A DNA stretch of 64,000 nucleotides from Tetradesmus obliquus (lineage: Eukaryota; Chlorophyta; Chlorophyceae; Sphaeropleales; Scenedesmaceae), in the NCBI GenBank assembly GCA_030272155.1, contig CP126201.1, forward strand, positions 310,001-374,000, given 5' to 3'. The stretch's first letter is position 1. Every line of letters begins with the position of its first letter. Under the pieces are notes generated by a model. It was not told where the DNA came from, did not search any database, and saw nothing but the letters and a program-made list of their open reading frames with translations. Positions 33,882 through 45,860 of the stretch are shown one piece after another. A program made the position numbers and the translations under genes.

Positions 33882-35044
33882 ATGACTGCACCATCGGTTG
33901 ACCAGCAGGCTGGGGTGCTGAATATTTCAAAGTCCTTGGAGGATGATGATCAGGTCTGCATCAGCGAGGACGAGAGCGTCAAGCGCACAGCAGGCTGGAC
34001 GGTAGGTGCCGGGCTGTCGCAGCAAGGGCTGCGTGTCGAAACAGGGCCCGGGAGCAATGCGGGCACGACAGAGCACCAGTGCCACCTCGATCATATATGG
34101 TTGGCTCCATGTGCCTTGTAAGACCGCTGGCTTGGCAGCTTCGCACGCGAATGGCTTCCGGGAGCAGCACGAGCTGCTGTAGATTTTGCCTGGCCCAGTG
34201 GGGTTGCAGCTCGCCTCTGAGTATTAAATAGTGTGACCTGGAGCTGCTTTCAACTTACTTGTTATTATGCTTGTGTGTGGCAAGTTGCAGCAGGCACAAC
34301 ATATTTCATTCTTGACAGCCCCAGCATCTTGCTGCATGCCTTCTGCTCGACAGCACAGCGTCAGTAAGCCGGTCAGCAGCACCACTACTCGCCCATTTGC
34401 TCTGTTCAAGAGCAAAACATAGTCTTTACTCTGCGTGCAGGATGTGGCATACCACAGCGTCACAGCCATGGTTGGCGCAGGCGTGCTGGGCCTGCCATCA
34501 GCATTCAGTGAGTGTGCCGGGGCGACGCACTGTCAGGCAGCAGCAGTGGTAGCGGGCTGCTGCTACCTCACTGCCGCTGAACAGCTTGCTGTGCACTTGA
34601 GCAGTGGCTCACCCAGATCACTGAGCTGTGGAGAATTGTGCAGTCGCTAGACAGAATACACCAGATTCCTGCACCTGTCATAGCTATCATAGTATGGCAC
34701 GATTGATGGTCGACGTTGCTGACATGCCTGCACTTGGCTGGCTCATTACGACAACTCTCAGCCAGCCGTTGTTAACACGGTGCTGTCTTTTTGTCACTCT
34801 TCCCTGCAGGCCACCTGGGCTGGGCTGGCGGCATCATCTTCCTCTCCTTCTCCTTCTGGGTGTCCTGGTGAGCTGCTGCTGCTCCTGCTGCTGCTGCAAG
34901 TTCAGCTGCGTTTTTGTTTAATCCGACAGCTAGAATGCTGAACACAGTCAGCTGAGGAAGGGAACAGTGGGTAAGGTTGTAGCAGCGCTGCAGCTCTCCT
35001 GCAGGATGCCAGTTGCGCCCTGCCCTGAGCATGTTGGTGATGGC

Positions 35045-35078
<34 letters not shown>

Positions 35079-35335
35079 GCTGCTGCTGCTAGGTATACCT
35101 ACAAGCTGCTGGTCTACATGCATGAGGTGGGCAGCACAGATAACACTGCAAGCGCGCTCGTATGTGCTGCAACGGTGCTGAACCCATGTGCTGCGATCTA
35201 TCATGAGGCAGCATGATACCCAGGCTCCACGGCGGTGCAGCAACACATTGTGGCCCAGCTTCCTGAAACACAGCCCAGAAGGTGGGAACAGTGGCTTTAA
35301 CTGGGTGCTGCTGCTGCTGCTGGTGCTGCTGCTGC

Positions 35336-35407
<72 letters not shown>

Positions 35408-37080
35408 AGGTGCCTGACCTGGACTGCACGCTGGGCAAGGGCGTGCGGCGGCTGGACAGATACGACCAGCTGTCAGCTTATTTGCTGGTGAGGCTGAGCT
35501 GCTGCTGCTGCTCAATCATGCAGCCTTTTATGTTACAGTGTATTGTCCCTGCAGCTTAGTACGGGTAGAATGCATGTTGAGGCAACGTGGGCCATGCAGG
35601 CACATGCAGCTGACCAAACCTCATACGCCGCCGCTGCGCTGTGTGACAGCACGATGCAGTGTGAACGCAGCACAGCACACGTAGAGCGCTTGTTGAAAAC
35701 AATGAGGACCTTGCGGTCATTCGCACGGTTTTGTGTCTGTGCAGCACTCGGCAGCAGCCGTGCACCTGGTGTTGGTCGGAGCCGCGCAGCAGGGCAGCAG
35801 CAGCAACAGCAGCAGCAAATGGTGCTGGGAGCTGCTATATCCTGTGACAGCACTGTTGCCCAGCTGCGCTCTGTGTGTAAAATCGAACACAGCGTACACC
35901 AAGCCATCTCTACAGTCCCACACACAAACAACGTGTGTCTGTAATCACCTGCTGCTGTCCCGCACCACCTGCAGGGTGCGCGCCGGGGCAAGCTGGTGCT
36001 GCTGCCCTTCCAGCTGGCAGTGCTGATCGGTGAGGGAGCGGCAGCAGCAGCAGCAGTATTTTGGCAAGCAATTCAGCAAGAAAGGGAGCAAGGGCTCGTC
36101 CTCTCTTACCAATGTTGTGTTCATGTGCATGCAGCTGAACAGGATGCATGTCAGGTGCAGAGGCACTGCTGGTCAACTTGATAGCTTCTGGGCAACCAGG
36201 TGCATGCGTGGTGTGTCTATGTGTCTGTGTAGGTGGGCTGTCAGCAGTTGCTCAGAGCAACGGCGACAACTAACGACTGCTTCACTGCTGTCACTGCTGC
36301 GGTTCGTGTTGCTGTCCTGCAGGCATTGGCATCACGTACACAGTGGTGAGCAGCAGCAGCAGCAGCAGCAGTAGTAGCAGCAGCAACAGCGGCAGCAGCA
36401 GCGTTTGGCACTGCATGACATGCATCTCAACAGTGGCAGCGACAGATGCGTGTTTTGTAGTTAAGACTCAATTGCGGTCAATCAAGCGGAACAGCTGCAG
36501 GTTGTCCTGACCTGGATGCTGCAAACATGCAGTGTCCGCAGCAGCCACCGCACAGCAGTAGCAGGCAGATCCCTTCCTGCATGTGATTGCTCATGCTGTG
36601 CTGTGCTGCTTCTTCATGTGTGCAGGTGGCTGGCGGCTGCCTGCAGGCGTTTGCGGGCTCTGTGGGCACCAGCGGCAACAAGGTGCTGGGCACCTGGGCC
36701 TACATGATCATGTTTGGGGCGCTGCAGGTGGCACTGGCCATGGTAAGTGGGGATTCGCTTCATAAGAGATGTACGTCAAGCTGGTAAGTATGTTGTGTTT
36801 GTTGCTGGGCACCTGGGCCTACATGATCATGTTCGGGGCGCTGCAGGTGGCACTGGCCATGGTGGGTTGCAGTTTTATATGTGAAACACAGCTCAAGGCG
36901 TCGGATGTTAGGCTGGTTGCAGTGTTGGGCACCTTTGGCAGCAGCTTGATCACATTTGGCAGCAAGACTTGCATGGGACAAGGGACAGCCAGCGATGTTT
37001 GCTGCTGTTCTGTTGTTGTCTTTGACACCTACTTGAACACTTGCAACTTTCGGACAGTCTCCTTACGCTGCTGCTGCCGC

Positions 37081-37129
<49 letters not shown>

Positions 37130-38274
37130 AGCTGCTATTGACTGCTGCAGTAGTCCTCATTTGATGACATCCGCTGGGTCTCCCCGAGGGAATAAGTGAT
37201 GTCCATGCCCTACTGACTCTCCCCTGCTGCTGCCGCCGCCGCTGCTGCTGCTGCTGCTGCCGCCACAGCTGCCCTCATTTGATGACATCCGCTGGGTGTC
37301 CCTCATGGGATCATTGATGTCTATGGCCTACTGTATCATCGCCTTCGCCATGAGCGCAAGCGTGAAACCGGATTCGACCGTCAACTATGTGCCGGCAGCG
37401 GTGCCGCGCAGCACCATTGACCGCGTGATGGGCATCTTCAACGCGCTCACCTCCATCCTGTTTGCATATGGTGAGTCAGCGCTGCATTTCTTATCTGCGG
37501 TGGTTTTATTTGGATGCCCAGTGAGGGTGGAAGTAACACTGGATGTGAAATTTGCAGTCAGCACTGCGTGTTGGTGTGCCTTGCCATGAGCGCCAGTCTC
37601 AAGCCAGAGTCAACAGTCAACTATGTGCCGGCAGCAGAGCCGCGCAGCACCATTGACCGCGTGATGGGCATCTTCAATGCGCTCACCTCCATCCTGTTTG
37701 CTTACGGTTATTCGGCGCTGCATTCTTTACCTGTGGTGTTTTTTTGGATGGGGATGGAAGTAACACTGGTTGTGAGAATTGCAGTCAGCGCTGCGTGTTG
37801 GTGTGCTTTGCCATGAGCGCCAGTGTGAAGCCAGATGCAACTGTGAACTATTCGTCGGCAGCGGTGCCGCGCAGCACGATCAACCGCGTGATGGGCATCT
37901 TCGATGCGCTCACCTCCATCATGTTTGCTTACGGTGAGTGAGACGCTGCTGGCTCAGGCGCAGCACGGAGGTTGTGCTGGCAGTTGCTTTGATGTGCCGC
38001 TGCGCATCTCACCTTCGCAAGTGCCTGCCGTTTTTTTCTGCTGCGGCCTGCTGCGGCCTGCTGGTACAGGTTTTATAGAAGTGACGCGCTGCTGAAAGCT
38101 GCTGCTGCTGCTGTTGCTGTTGCTGCTGCAGGCGGGCACAACGTTGCGCTTGAGATCCAGGCCACCATCCCAGTGGGTGGGCGCCACCCGCTGACCACCA
38201 TCCCTGCAATGATGAAAGGCGTGAACGTGACCTTCCTGGTGAGTGTTGGGCTGTGGCTTTCATGCTCTGCAGCC

Positions 38275-38312
<38 letters not shown>

Positions 38313-40154
38313 CAGCCACGATAGATCTCAAGGTGATTGGTGAGCAGACACTGGCTGTGTCAGGTTGCACAGCTTTCTGCAAACGCCTCTCGGGTGCAGC
38401 ACGCTGCTATCTGCTGTCATCTTGGCCTACACGGCATGCTCCCCCTTGCTCCACTAGTTTCATCCTCTGCTGCCGGCGCCCCTGCTCCTGCTGCTGCTCA
38501 CCCCTGCAGGTGACTGGCCTCTGCTATTTTGGTGTCACAATTGCTGGCTTTCATGCCTTTGGCACTGCCGTGCCTGACAATGTGCTGGGCGCATTTGCGC
38601 ATGGCTCCCACTTCTGGGTGGTTTCTGCAGCCAACCTGATGGTGGTGCTGCACGTGGCAGCAGCGTACCAGGGTGAGCAGCAGCAGCAGCAGCACCAGCA
38701 CACCCACTCAGCGGAATACCAACACTCCGAGCATCAATCGTGCTTGGCACTCAGTCGCCTGTGCGTGAAGCATCTGCTGGGTGATGCGCTTGTGATGCAT
38801 TTGCGGCTGCAGCACCTCCAGCTTGCGGCACGCGCTCACGCAGGAGCTGGGTCACACTGCAGTGTGCTGCATAAGGAATTGCAGGGAAGACAATACATTC
38901 TGCAATAGCCACATGCAACAAATTGGCTCACTTATCAAGAAGGGCCCCTCAAAAAGGCACCCTGCTGCAGCCATGATACATCAATTACTCACACCCCTTG
39001 CGCGCACCCTGCCCCCGCAGTGGTGACCATGCCTGTGTACAACCTTATTGAGACGCGGCTCAAGCAAGCACGTGGCGGCGTTGATCTGACCATGCCCATG
39101 ACATTCGGCGTGCGGCTGCTGTACGTGATCCTGGTGACGCTGGTGGCGATCGTCATCCCCTTCTTTGGTGAGCAGCAGCAGCAGCAGCACTGTTGTGCAG
39201 ACCGCAATGTTGAGACGCTGGCAGGCCTCTGTTCAGTCAATGATTCGAGACTTGCGCCAGCCCTTGTTGTGCAACAGACCTTGCTTCGCTGTGCACGAGC
39301 AATTCAATATGCCTGTTCTCATGTGGCTTCTTCACCTTGTGTATCGTCCAGATGGACAGTCTAGCATGAAAAATGCGAAGCTGCGCACCTATCGTGCTGC
39401 AGCAACTGAATTGTTCCCTGCACTTGCTTGTGTCTTGCTGCAGGCGCGTTGATGGGCCTGATTGGCGCCATCGCGGTGACGCCCACCACCTTCCTCCTGC
39501 CCCCGCTGTTCTGGATCATGTTCAAGCGCCCGCGCAAGTGGGGCCTGGAGTGGAGCGTGAACGCTTTCCTGGTGGTGGTCACGGCACTGCTGGGGCTCAT
39601 GGGCATGGTACGTAACAGATATGGAGGGATTGGACACTAGTCTATATTTGTATCAACACAGCCTGGAATGGAGCGTCAATGTTGTCTCGGTGGTGGCCCA
39701 TGTGGTGTCTAAATGCCTAGGCGCTGTGCTTGCTGTTGTGTATTCGAACTGTTTGCAAGTGGGGCCTGGAGTGGAGCATGAACACTTGCCTGGTGGTAGT
39801 CACGGCGCTCCTTGGACTCATGGGCATGTGCGTTACACTTTGTTGCTTGCCACGTGCCTTGGCTATGTGTTTGTGTGGGGGCAGTTGAGCAAGTGGGGCC
39901 TGGAGTGGAGCGTCGGTGCTTTCCTGGTGGTGGTCACGGCACTGCTGGGGCTCATGAGCATGGTGCGTCACACTTGACAGAACATAAGGCGAACTTCAGT
40001 CCCAGCCCTTGTGACACAATGTATAATGCACGTCGGCACAGCTGCCCTGTAACTGTACAGGTGGGGCCTTTGCTCAGCATCTAGTGCCTGTCATGTATGG
40101 GTATGTAGATCTGCTTGTGCTGCTTCTGACCACCGCCGTCGCTGCTGTTGCTGC

Positions 40155-40217
<63 letters not shown>

Positions 40218-40289
40218 GTGCGCCTGCAGGTGGGCTCGCTGTACATCATCATCACCTCCTGGCAGACGTTCAAAGTGTTCGCAAACTGA
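33882..40289 (+). CDS. Amino acid permease, AAAP family (lysine/histidine-transporter-like), 464 aa
   Basis: Fourteen exons close in phase to 465 codons: 33882-34001, 34441-34507, 34810-34867, 35093-35126, 35410-35487, 35975-36029, 36323-36345, 36626-36742, 37269-37470, 38132-38238, 38510-38672, 39021-39167, 39444-39607, 40230-40289. After an acidic N-terminus, VTAMVGAGVLGLPSAFS is the family's signature first helix, and about ten further hydrophobic segments follow, with RYDQLSAYLLG, GTWAYMIMFGALQVAL and GGHNVALEIQATIP matching plant LHT/AAP proteins (the last resembles the conserved FAYGGHNVxLEIQATIP block). The product would import amino acids with protons at the plasma or organelle membrane. 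Exon 7 is only 23 nt. Introns hold seven or more junction copies and many (CTG)n/(CAG)n tracts. Confidence 0.92.
35043..35409 (+). repeat. (CTG)n tracts abutting two permease acceptors
   Basis: A tract at 35043-35090 runs directly into the acceptor of exon 4, and a longer one at 35308-35408, with over 20 perfect CTG units, runs into the acceptor of exon 5. The coding strand reads CTG in both. Confidence 0.95.
36806..37185 (+). repeat. Copies between permease exons 8 and 9
   Basis: 36806-36862 repeats the end of exon 8 (LGTWAYMIMFGALQVALAM) almost unchanged, though its donor is GTGGGT instead of GTAAGT. 37143-37185 repeats the start of exon 9 with an acceptor and is then interrupted. Confidence 0.92.
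37576..37940 (+). repeat. Two donor-side copies of permease exon 9
   Basis: Copies of the last ~125 nt of exon 9 lie at 37586-37708 and 37812-37935. Against the true exon's 40 codons I count ten synonymous and three changing differences in the first, and ten and six in the second. The first has lost its donor (GGTTAT), the second keeps GTGAGT. Each is preceded by a TTGCAG or ATTGCAG that resembles an acceptor. Confidence 0.93.
39660..39966 (+). repeat. Three donor-side copies of permease exon 13
   Basis: Copies at about 39661-39708 (weak), 39757-39828 and 39890-39962 repeat the end of exon 13 (KWGLEWSVNAFLVVVTALLG). The last is nearly exact and has a GTGCGT donor. Confidence 0.9.
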
Positions 40290-43008
40290 AGTGGCACGGA
40301 CATGCAAAAGCACGGATATATGCGGCTGTTTGACTCTGAAGAACCATGTGCGCTGCTCTCCACTGTCAACATTGTAGTGCTTGGCCTGTTGAAGGCATGT
40401 GGAGTGCGTTCAGTCTGTGCTAGTTTTGCATGCATCTGAACTCAGCCGTTTCTGTTGGCTGGCTGGGAGCCGGCTGCTGCTCTGTGGATGCTGCTCACAG
40501 CACTTGCTGCAGCAGCGTGCTGCTACAAGAAGAGTTGCATGTGTGCCTGTGTTGCAGTTGATTCTGGCTACGTGCGTGTGGTGGCCTATGCTCACAGCGC
40601 CTGTTGCTCAGAGCGGACTGGCGCATTCAGGTGTTTCGGCGATAGTAAACGTCCCTGCACCAGGGTCGCATGTAGCCTTGCTTTTGTTGTTCATCGTCAT
40701 CTGCATAGTTCATGCACATGACGTGCTGCTTTCAGCTTGTGGTTTTGTTGCGGTGCTGCTATCCTTCAGCACCGACTGCACCAGCAAGCACGCACATGGT
40801 AGGTTGATCTGTTCTGGTTGTTATGCTGCTGTTATGCTGCTGGCATTTAGTGGCATGCCTGGCAGGCAATCTGCTCTGGCTTGGCTCGCAGACGCGTGCA
40901 CAGCACACTTGCCAGCTATGCTCCATTGGGGCACATGGCCGCGCTGCCTTGTGGTGTTGCCAGGACTGCACAACAGTTGTCGCTGCATTTGTGCTTGGGA
41001 ACATTACCAAGGTGCGCAGCATATGCCCTGTGCATTTCTGCAGCGCTGGCTGCATCACCTGTGGGTAGCACACTTTGCCAGATATGCACTGACCGCGACC
41101 GCGGTCTCCCCGTGGGACCATCCGTGCCTTGGGGTGTTGGTTTCACACTGGTGGTAGCTACCTATAGGTGCGGTTGTAGGTGCATTGTCAGACACGACTG
41201 TTGTTGTTGCTGTTGTTGTTGTGTGTATGACGGTCATCAAAGCTCCATTTGTGTGACAGTGTGTCCGTTTTGTTGACCATGGCTACAGCTGTGGCAGCTA
41301 GGCGTGCTTGCTGTCTTCGTCTATGCCGAGAGCCCTGCATCATGTGCGCCGACAAGGCTTGCTGCATCGGGCAAAACACGCGATTAGATGTAGCACTGCT
41401 GCTAAGGCTGCCAGGGAACGCTGTCATGCACGGGCGGTTGCAGCACAGTGCAGCATTTCAGTGCTCCACATTTGCGGCAGTCGGAAGTGGGTGTGCAGGG
41501 CTTGAGTAGGGTGGGATCTGACGTGGTTGTTTGGCATTTGCTGCATGTTGATTTCACACCCCGAACCCTGCATTTTTGCAACCTTGGGGTGGTGCCGTTC
41601 TTGGAAGCGTCTGCTGCGCAGGGGCCACATGATCATGTGCATGTGTTGTCATGACAGCATGCTGTGCATGCTTGAACACAACACCGGCGGCTATAGGTTT
41701 ATTGGGGGTTTGATTACATAGGATGCAACTCAGCTGCAGTGCAACGCGTGTGAGCAAAGTGTAATCTGGCGTGCCTGGTTGCAGCTTGCGCGAGCATGAG
41801 CTGTGGAAAACAATAATGTCCATGGGCGAGAACAGCATACTACTTTTTGCATGGCTGTCTGATTGCGGTTGTGGTGGATGTTGGTGTATCTGCGGGGTGT
41901 ATGTTGTGCATTGCAGGCTGCATAGTATTCGATGGCTGCCTAATGTCAGAGGGAGACAGTCACAGCCAATGGTTTTTTTTGTGCCGCATGGTATTGAGGC
42001 AGTGCAAGCGCTATTGTTGCGGCACAGCGTTGTGTTGTACATCTGACGTTGGGAGTGGCTGTATGGGAAGCATATCTGGCTGTGGTTTGAGTACGGCTCA
42101 ACCCTTGTGCCAGGCTTGGTAGGGTCAAACTGGCAGCAGCTGCAACGATGACTGCGGCTGTTGTTTGAAGGAGACATCTTTCCTGCCAGGCACGGGCTCA
42201 TCAACAGCAGTCGCATTCAGCTGCGGTTCATTGGCAACTAAATGTTGCGTGCGTAGTGTTCTGTAGGTGTGTGTTGCGGGTGCCCTTCGCTTGGCACCAG
42301 CTGCTAGCTCAGAGTCCGTGACGGTCAACTGCCTGGTCTTGACCGTCACCACGTGGTACCACGTGTGCGCACACTGGGTGCAGTTGCTGTGTAAGCCACT
42401 GCTGCGCGTGCAGCCACATGTGCGTATCGCGCCAGCTATGCAGGCTTTGTGCATGAGCAGCTTCTGCATTGCTGGCGCGGCACATCAACGCCTGGGTTTA
42501 CTGTGCTTGCTGGACTACTGTGATGCAGCGCGCCGCATTGTGGTGCAATAACACTTTGTGGCTGCCTGGCCTGCTGGGGAATGGCTGTAATCGCAAAAGG
42601 GTTCTACGATGCCAATTAACGCATACATTCTGTGTTTGTGCAATTATAGCAGCAGTGCAGACCAGCACCTGCTGCTGCAGCAGGCACAGGACCATCAGTG
42701 TATAATCAGGGCAGGCTGCCATCGACCGGTCTCGGACCGTTGAACACTCCCTGTCAGGTTACTCTTCAGCAGCAGTGTAAGGTCTGACTTTCTAACTACA
42801 AATTCAAAATCAGATGGCTTTTATTGCTTTCAAATCAGCAAACAGTGTCCCCCGTTTTGACGGTGATTCGTGGGTGACTGTATGTCCGTCGGTCGTAAGA
42901 GCAGAGAACACAGCATACGTGCCTCCTGCCCGGCTAATCCCGCTACTAACAGCTAGATATCGCTCCGAAAAGCACCTGCTGTTTGTACATTCCGGCAGAT
43001 CAGGCACC
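40290..43008. other. Long region without a supported gene
   Basis: An open frame of 252 codons at 40399-41157 (+) is Cys/Leu/Trp-rich and carries no recognisable motif; I regard it as chance. A TTG-rich stretch lies at 41196-41225. TGTAA at 41762-41766 might end a long 3' untranslated region of the permease, but this is weak. The ~300 bp before 43009 should hold the promoter of the next gene. Confidence 0.4.
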
Positions 43009-44475
43009 ATGGGTGGAAGCAGCAGCAAACCGGAGACAACAGCCGACAAGGTGGCCAGCAAGGCTGAAAAGGTGAGTACCAAACTGATATTAAAACTTCT
43101 CGCGGCCAATGAGCTATGCATGCGCTCGATCCCGACAACAAGTCCGGGGTGCCACGCTACGTATGGAGATCGCAGGCTCTGCATGTTAACTTGCAAGCAT
43201 GCTTAGACAACGTAACAACACTGGAATTAGAATTGCAAATCATGCGCTGCTGTAGAGTGCAGGTGGGGGCACTGATCTGCACACTTGCCACCAGCACTCG
43301 TCCCGAGTGCACTGCTTGCTTGCTGTTTGAGCCTCGGCTCGTGTCCGTGGCCGTGCAGGTGCTCAAGAGCGTCAACGGTGACATCAAGTCAGCAGCCAGC
43401 GATGTGAAAAAGGGAGTGGACAAGGTGGGTGGCTGGTGCTGCTGCTGCTGCTTGCCAGTTCTGGCAGCGCTGCTATTGCGCACATCGCTGCAGCTCCCGC
43501 AAGCCCTGCTCGACTGCAAGTGCAGTCGTAACGAGCCATTTCTTGATCCCTGCTGCCAGCTTATGTAAGCCAATTGCTCTACGTGGCTGGTTGCAGGCTG
43601 TGACCAAGACAAACAAGGAAGTGGCCAAGACAGGCAAGGACGTAGGCAAGGCCATCGACACCCTGCTGGGAGAGACCAAGAAGGAGAAGAGCCACACCAC
43701 AGAGGTACGTTTGTTGGGAATTATTATCAACCGTGATCAATATGTTGTGGTGGAGTTGTTTGTGCGATGGTGGCAGCAGGGGCGTTTGCGTTGCCGCCAA
43801 GCTTGATCAATTCTGTTGTAACTTCCTGCATAGAACCCACAAGGTCACTGGCCGTTTAGCAGCTGCATCCATTATGCATCAGGTGTTAGGACTGACTGTG
43901 CAACAGCTGGCAGTGGTTCAAAAGTAAATAACAGTTGATTGCCTGAGGTGTGCGTCTGATACCAAGGGGCTTCGCGCTACACCGAATCATAAAACTCAAA
44001 CAATGTTTGTTTGCATCAACTGGTGCAAACACATTTATGAGTGCATTGTGCATAGCGGTAGCTCTTGAAATGCTTTCTGTGTGCTGTCCATGTTCTTGTC
44101 GTGTGTGCCGTACGGCCGCTGTCCTGTGCGTCTTGGTGTATCAAATTGCTTGGAATGACGGTCAGGCGGTGGTCATGATAATGAGACCAAACAATTATCT
44201 ATATACGTTTCCTTAACACTGCCCACCCCCAACTCTCTTCCTGTATTCTGGATTGAGGACAGTAGCAGGAAATACCCGGTTGTAGTAGAGGATAAGAGGC
44301 ACATTGCTTTATTGTATTTTCTGGTGCAGGCAGCAACTCGTGTTACAATAACACTCTGCACTGCCTGATCATGCGCATGTATTATGCTGATGATTTCTGA
44401 ACTGCATGCTGCGGCAATGGCCTACTTGCAGGTAATAAATGACGTTGTTCCCGCTGCTACTGCTGCTGCTGCTAC

Positions 44476-44520
<45 letters not shown>

Positions 44521-44624
44521 AGGTTGCTGTGGGCGTGCCGCTGGTGGCACTGATCATTGCTGGCGGCTACTTCCTGTGGAAGAAGAAGCCCTGGAAGAAG
44601 AGCGGCAAGGCGGCATCAGCCTAA
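43009..44624 (+). CDS. Small N-myristoylation-motif, C-terminal single-helix protein, 112 aa
   Basis: Four exons close in phase: 43009-43071, 43359-43424, 43597-43704 and 44523-44624. The N-terminus MGGSSSKPE fits the myristoylation consensus (Gly2, Ser6). The middle is a Lys/Asp/Glu-rich amphipathic helix with repeats like KSAASDVKKGVDK and KTNKEVAKTGKDVGKAI, a likely coiled coil, lacking Cys and Trp. The last exon gives one hydrophobic helix (VAVGVPLVALIIAGGYFLW) followed by a basic tail (KKKPWKKSGK), as in tail-anchored proteins. It may bridge or coat a membrane. No family is recognised. The final intron (818 bp) ends in a (CTG)n tract directly before the acceptor. Confidence 0.75.
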
Positions 44625-45860
44625 ATAACACGTCATACCATGTCATAACAGCTCGTGGCTTCATGCTGCAGGACAGCTGCATATACGCTCCGTGCCTTCA
44701 CGGGCAACGGTGTCATCGCTTGTGATGGCGCAGGCTGCTGCAGGGCAGCGGTGTCACGTGGCCTACAAAGTTGACACGCATGCAGCCATTTGGCCGCAGC
44801 GGCTGCTTTGCAGTAAGGTTCATTGGCTGCAGGGTTTCTTGGCTGCTGAAGCTGCCATTGATCAGCAGGAGGGAGCTGCAGCAGCGTACTGGCTGGCACG
44901 AGCTGAGCTGGGCAGGCTGGGCAGCTGCAGCAGCTGTGCCTGCAGCGCTGCTGGGTACGCAGCAGCTGGCAGGCTTTGGTTCGACAGCGCATGCAAGTGC
45001 TGTGGCAATGGAGCGGAAAACCTACAGGATCTAGCTCAGCTGTGTGCCACAATGCTGGGTGTGACACATTGATTCACTTTCAAGTTGATTTGGTGGCGGC
45101 TGAACTTTGGCAGTTGCGTTTCCAAAAGGACCATTGGTGGCTTTTTTGGTTGTTGTTTCTCTCTGCCCAATGAGCCTGTCACTGGCGCACGTTTGGTAAC
45201 ACTGTATGTAGTTCCCAAGATCTGCTAGGTGTCGCGTGAATCTCTTTATGGCGATGGTATTAGCATTTGCATGGGCATACGTGGGCAGCGGCGCAGCCTA
45301 AGTAGGCTGTAGACCTCCTTGGTGTGCATGCAGTGCTGCATCCTTCCATACGTAGTTGCTTCAGGAACAGAACCAACCCACGCGAACAGGAATGAACCCA
45401 CATGCACCCAATAGTTATCAACACCATTTTGTTACCCATCGAGCCATCTTGCACCGCTGGAGCGGCAACCAGAGGGGACACTAAGCAAAAAATCCTGTGC
45501 AATCATGCATGAGAACGAATCTACACATCCGCCGAGTCCTAACGGACCGCAATGGATGCCGAACTGCGTCATGTATGCAACAATTGCGCACAAGCCTCTG
45601 CAAAGAAAGCAGCAACGATCCTAGTCACCAGATATCTGTCAGAACCCCAAGCATCATCCGACACAAATCCTGCAGCATCAGAGTACACAACTATGTGTAC
45701 GGCTACACGCAAGCTGCTGCATCATGCATACATGCTGAAGCGGCTTGGCGCAGTGATGTAACATGCTGCCGCACCGTCTACACAGCAGACAGCTGTGTTT
45801 GGCAGCCATGACAGCTGTGCATGCGTCACAAGCACAACTCAAAACCGCAAAGTACCCCAC
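44625..45860. other. Convergent intergenic region, no gene seen
   Basis: Between the 112-aa gene (+) and the first LRR gene (-). The sequence shows short Cys- and Ser-rich open frames only. No repeat array, RNA gene or clear signal is recognised. Confidence 0.4.

Noticed and set aside
35282-35491. Poly-Leu/poly-Cys/poly-Ala open frames through CTG tracts
   Set aside because: They are translations of an intronic microsatellite directly before a well-supported acceptor.
37576-37940. Mutually exclusive alternative exons in the permease
   Set aside because: From exon 8 (phase 0) or exon 9 (phase 1) the candidate acceptors put the copies out of frame, so simple exon swapping does not work.
40399-41157. 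252-codon open frame after the permease
   Set aside because: Composition is Cys/Leu/Trp-rich without motifs, there is no paralogue or splice context, and long chance frames are common in this GC- and CTG-rich DNA.
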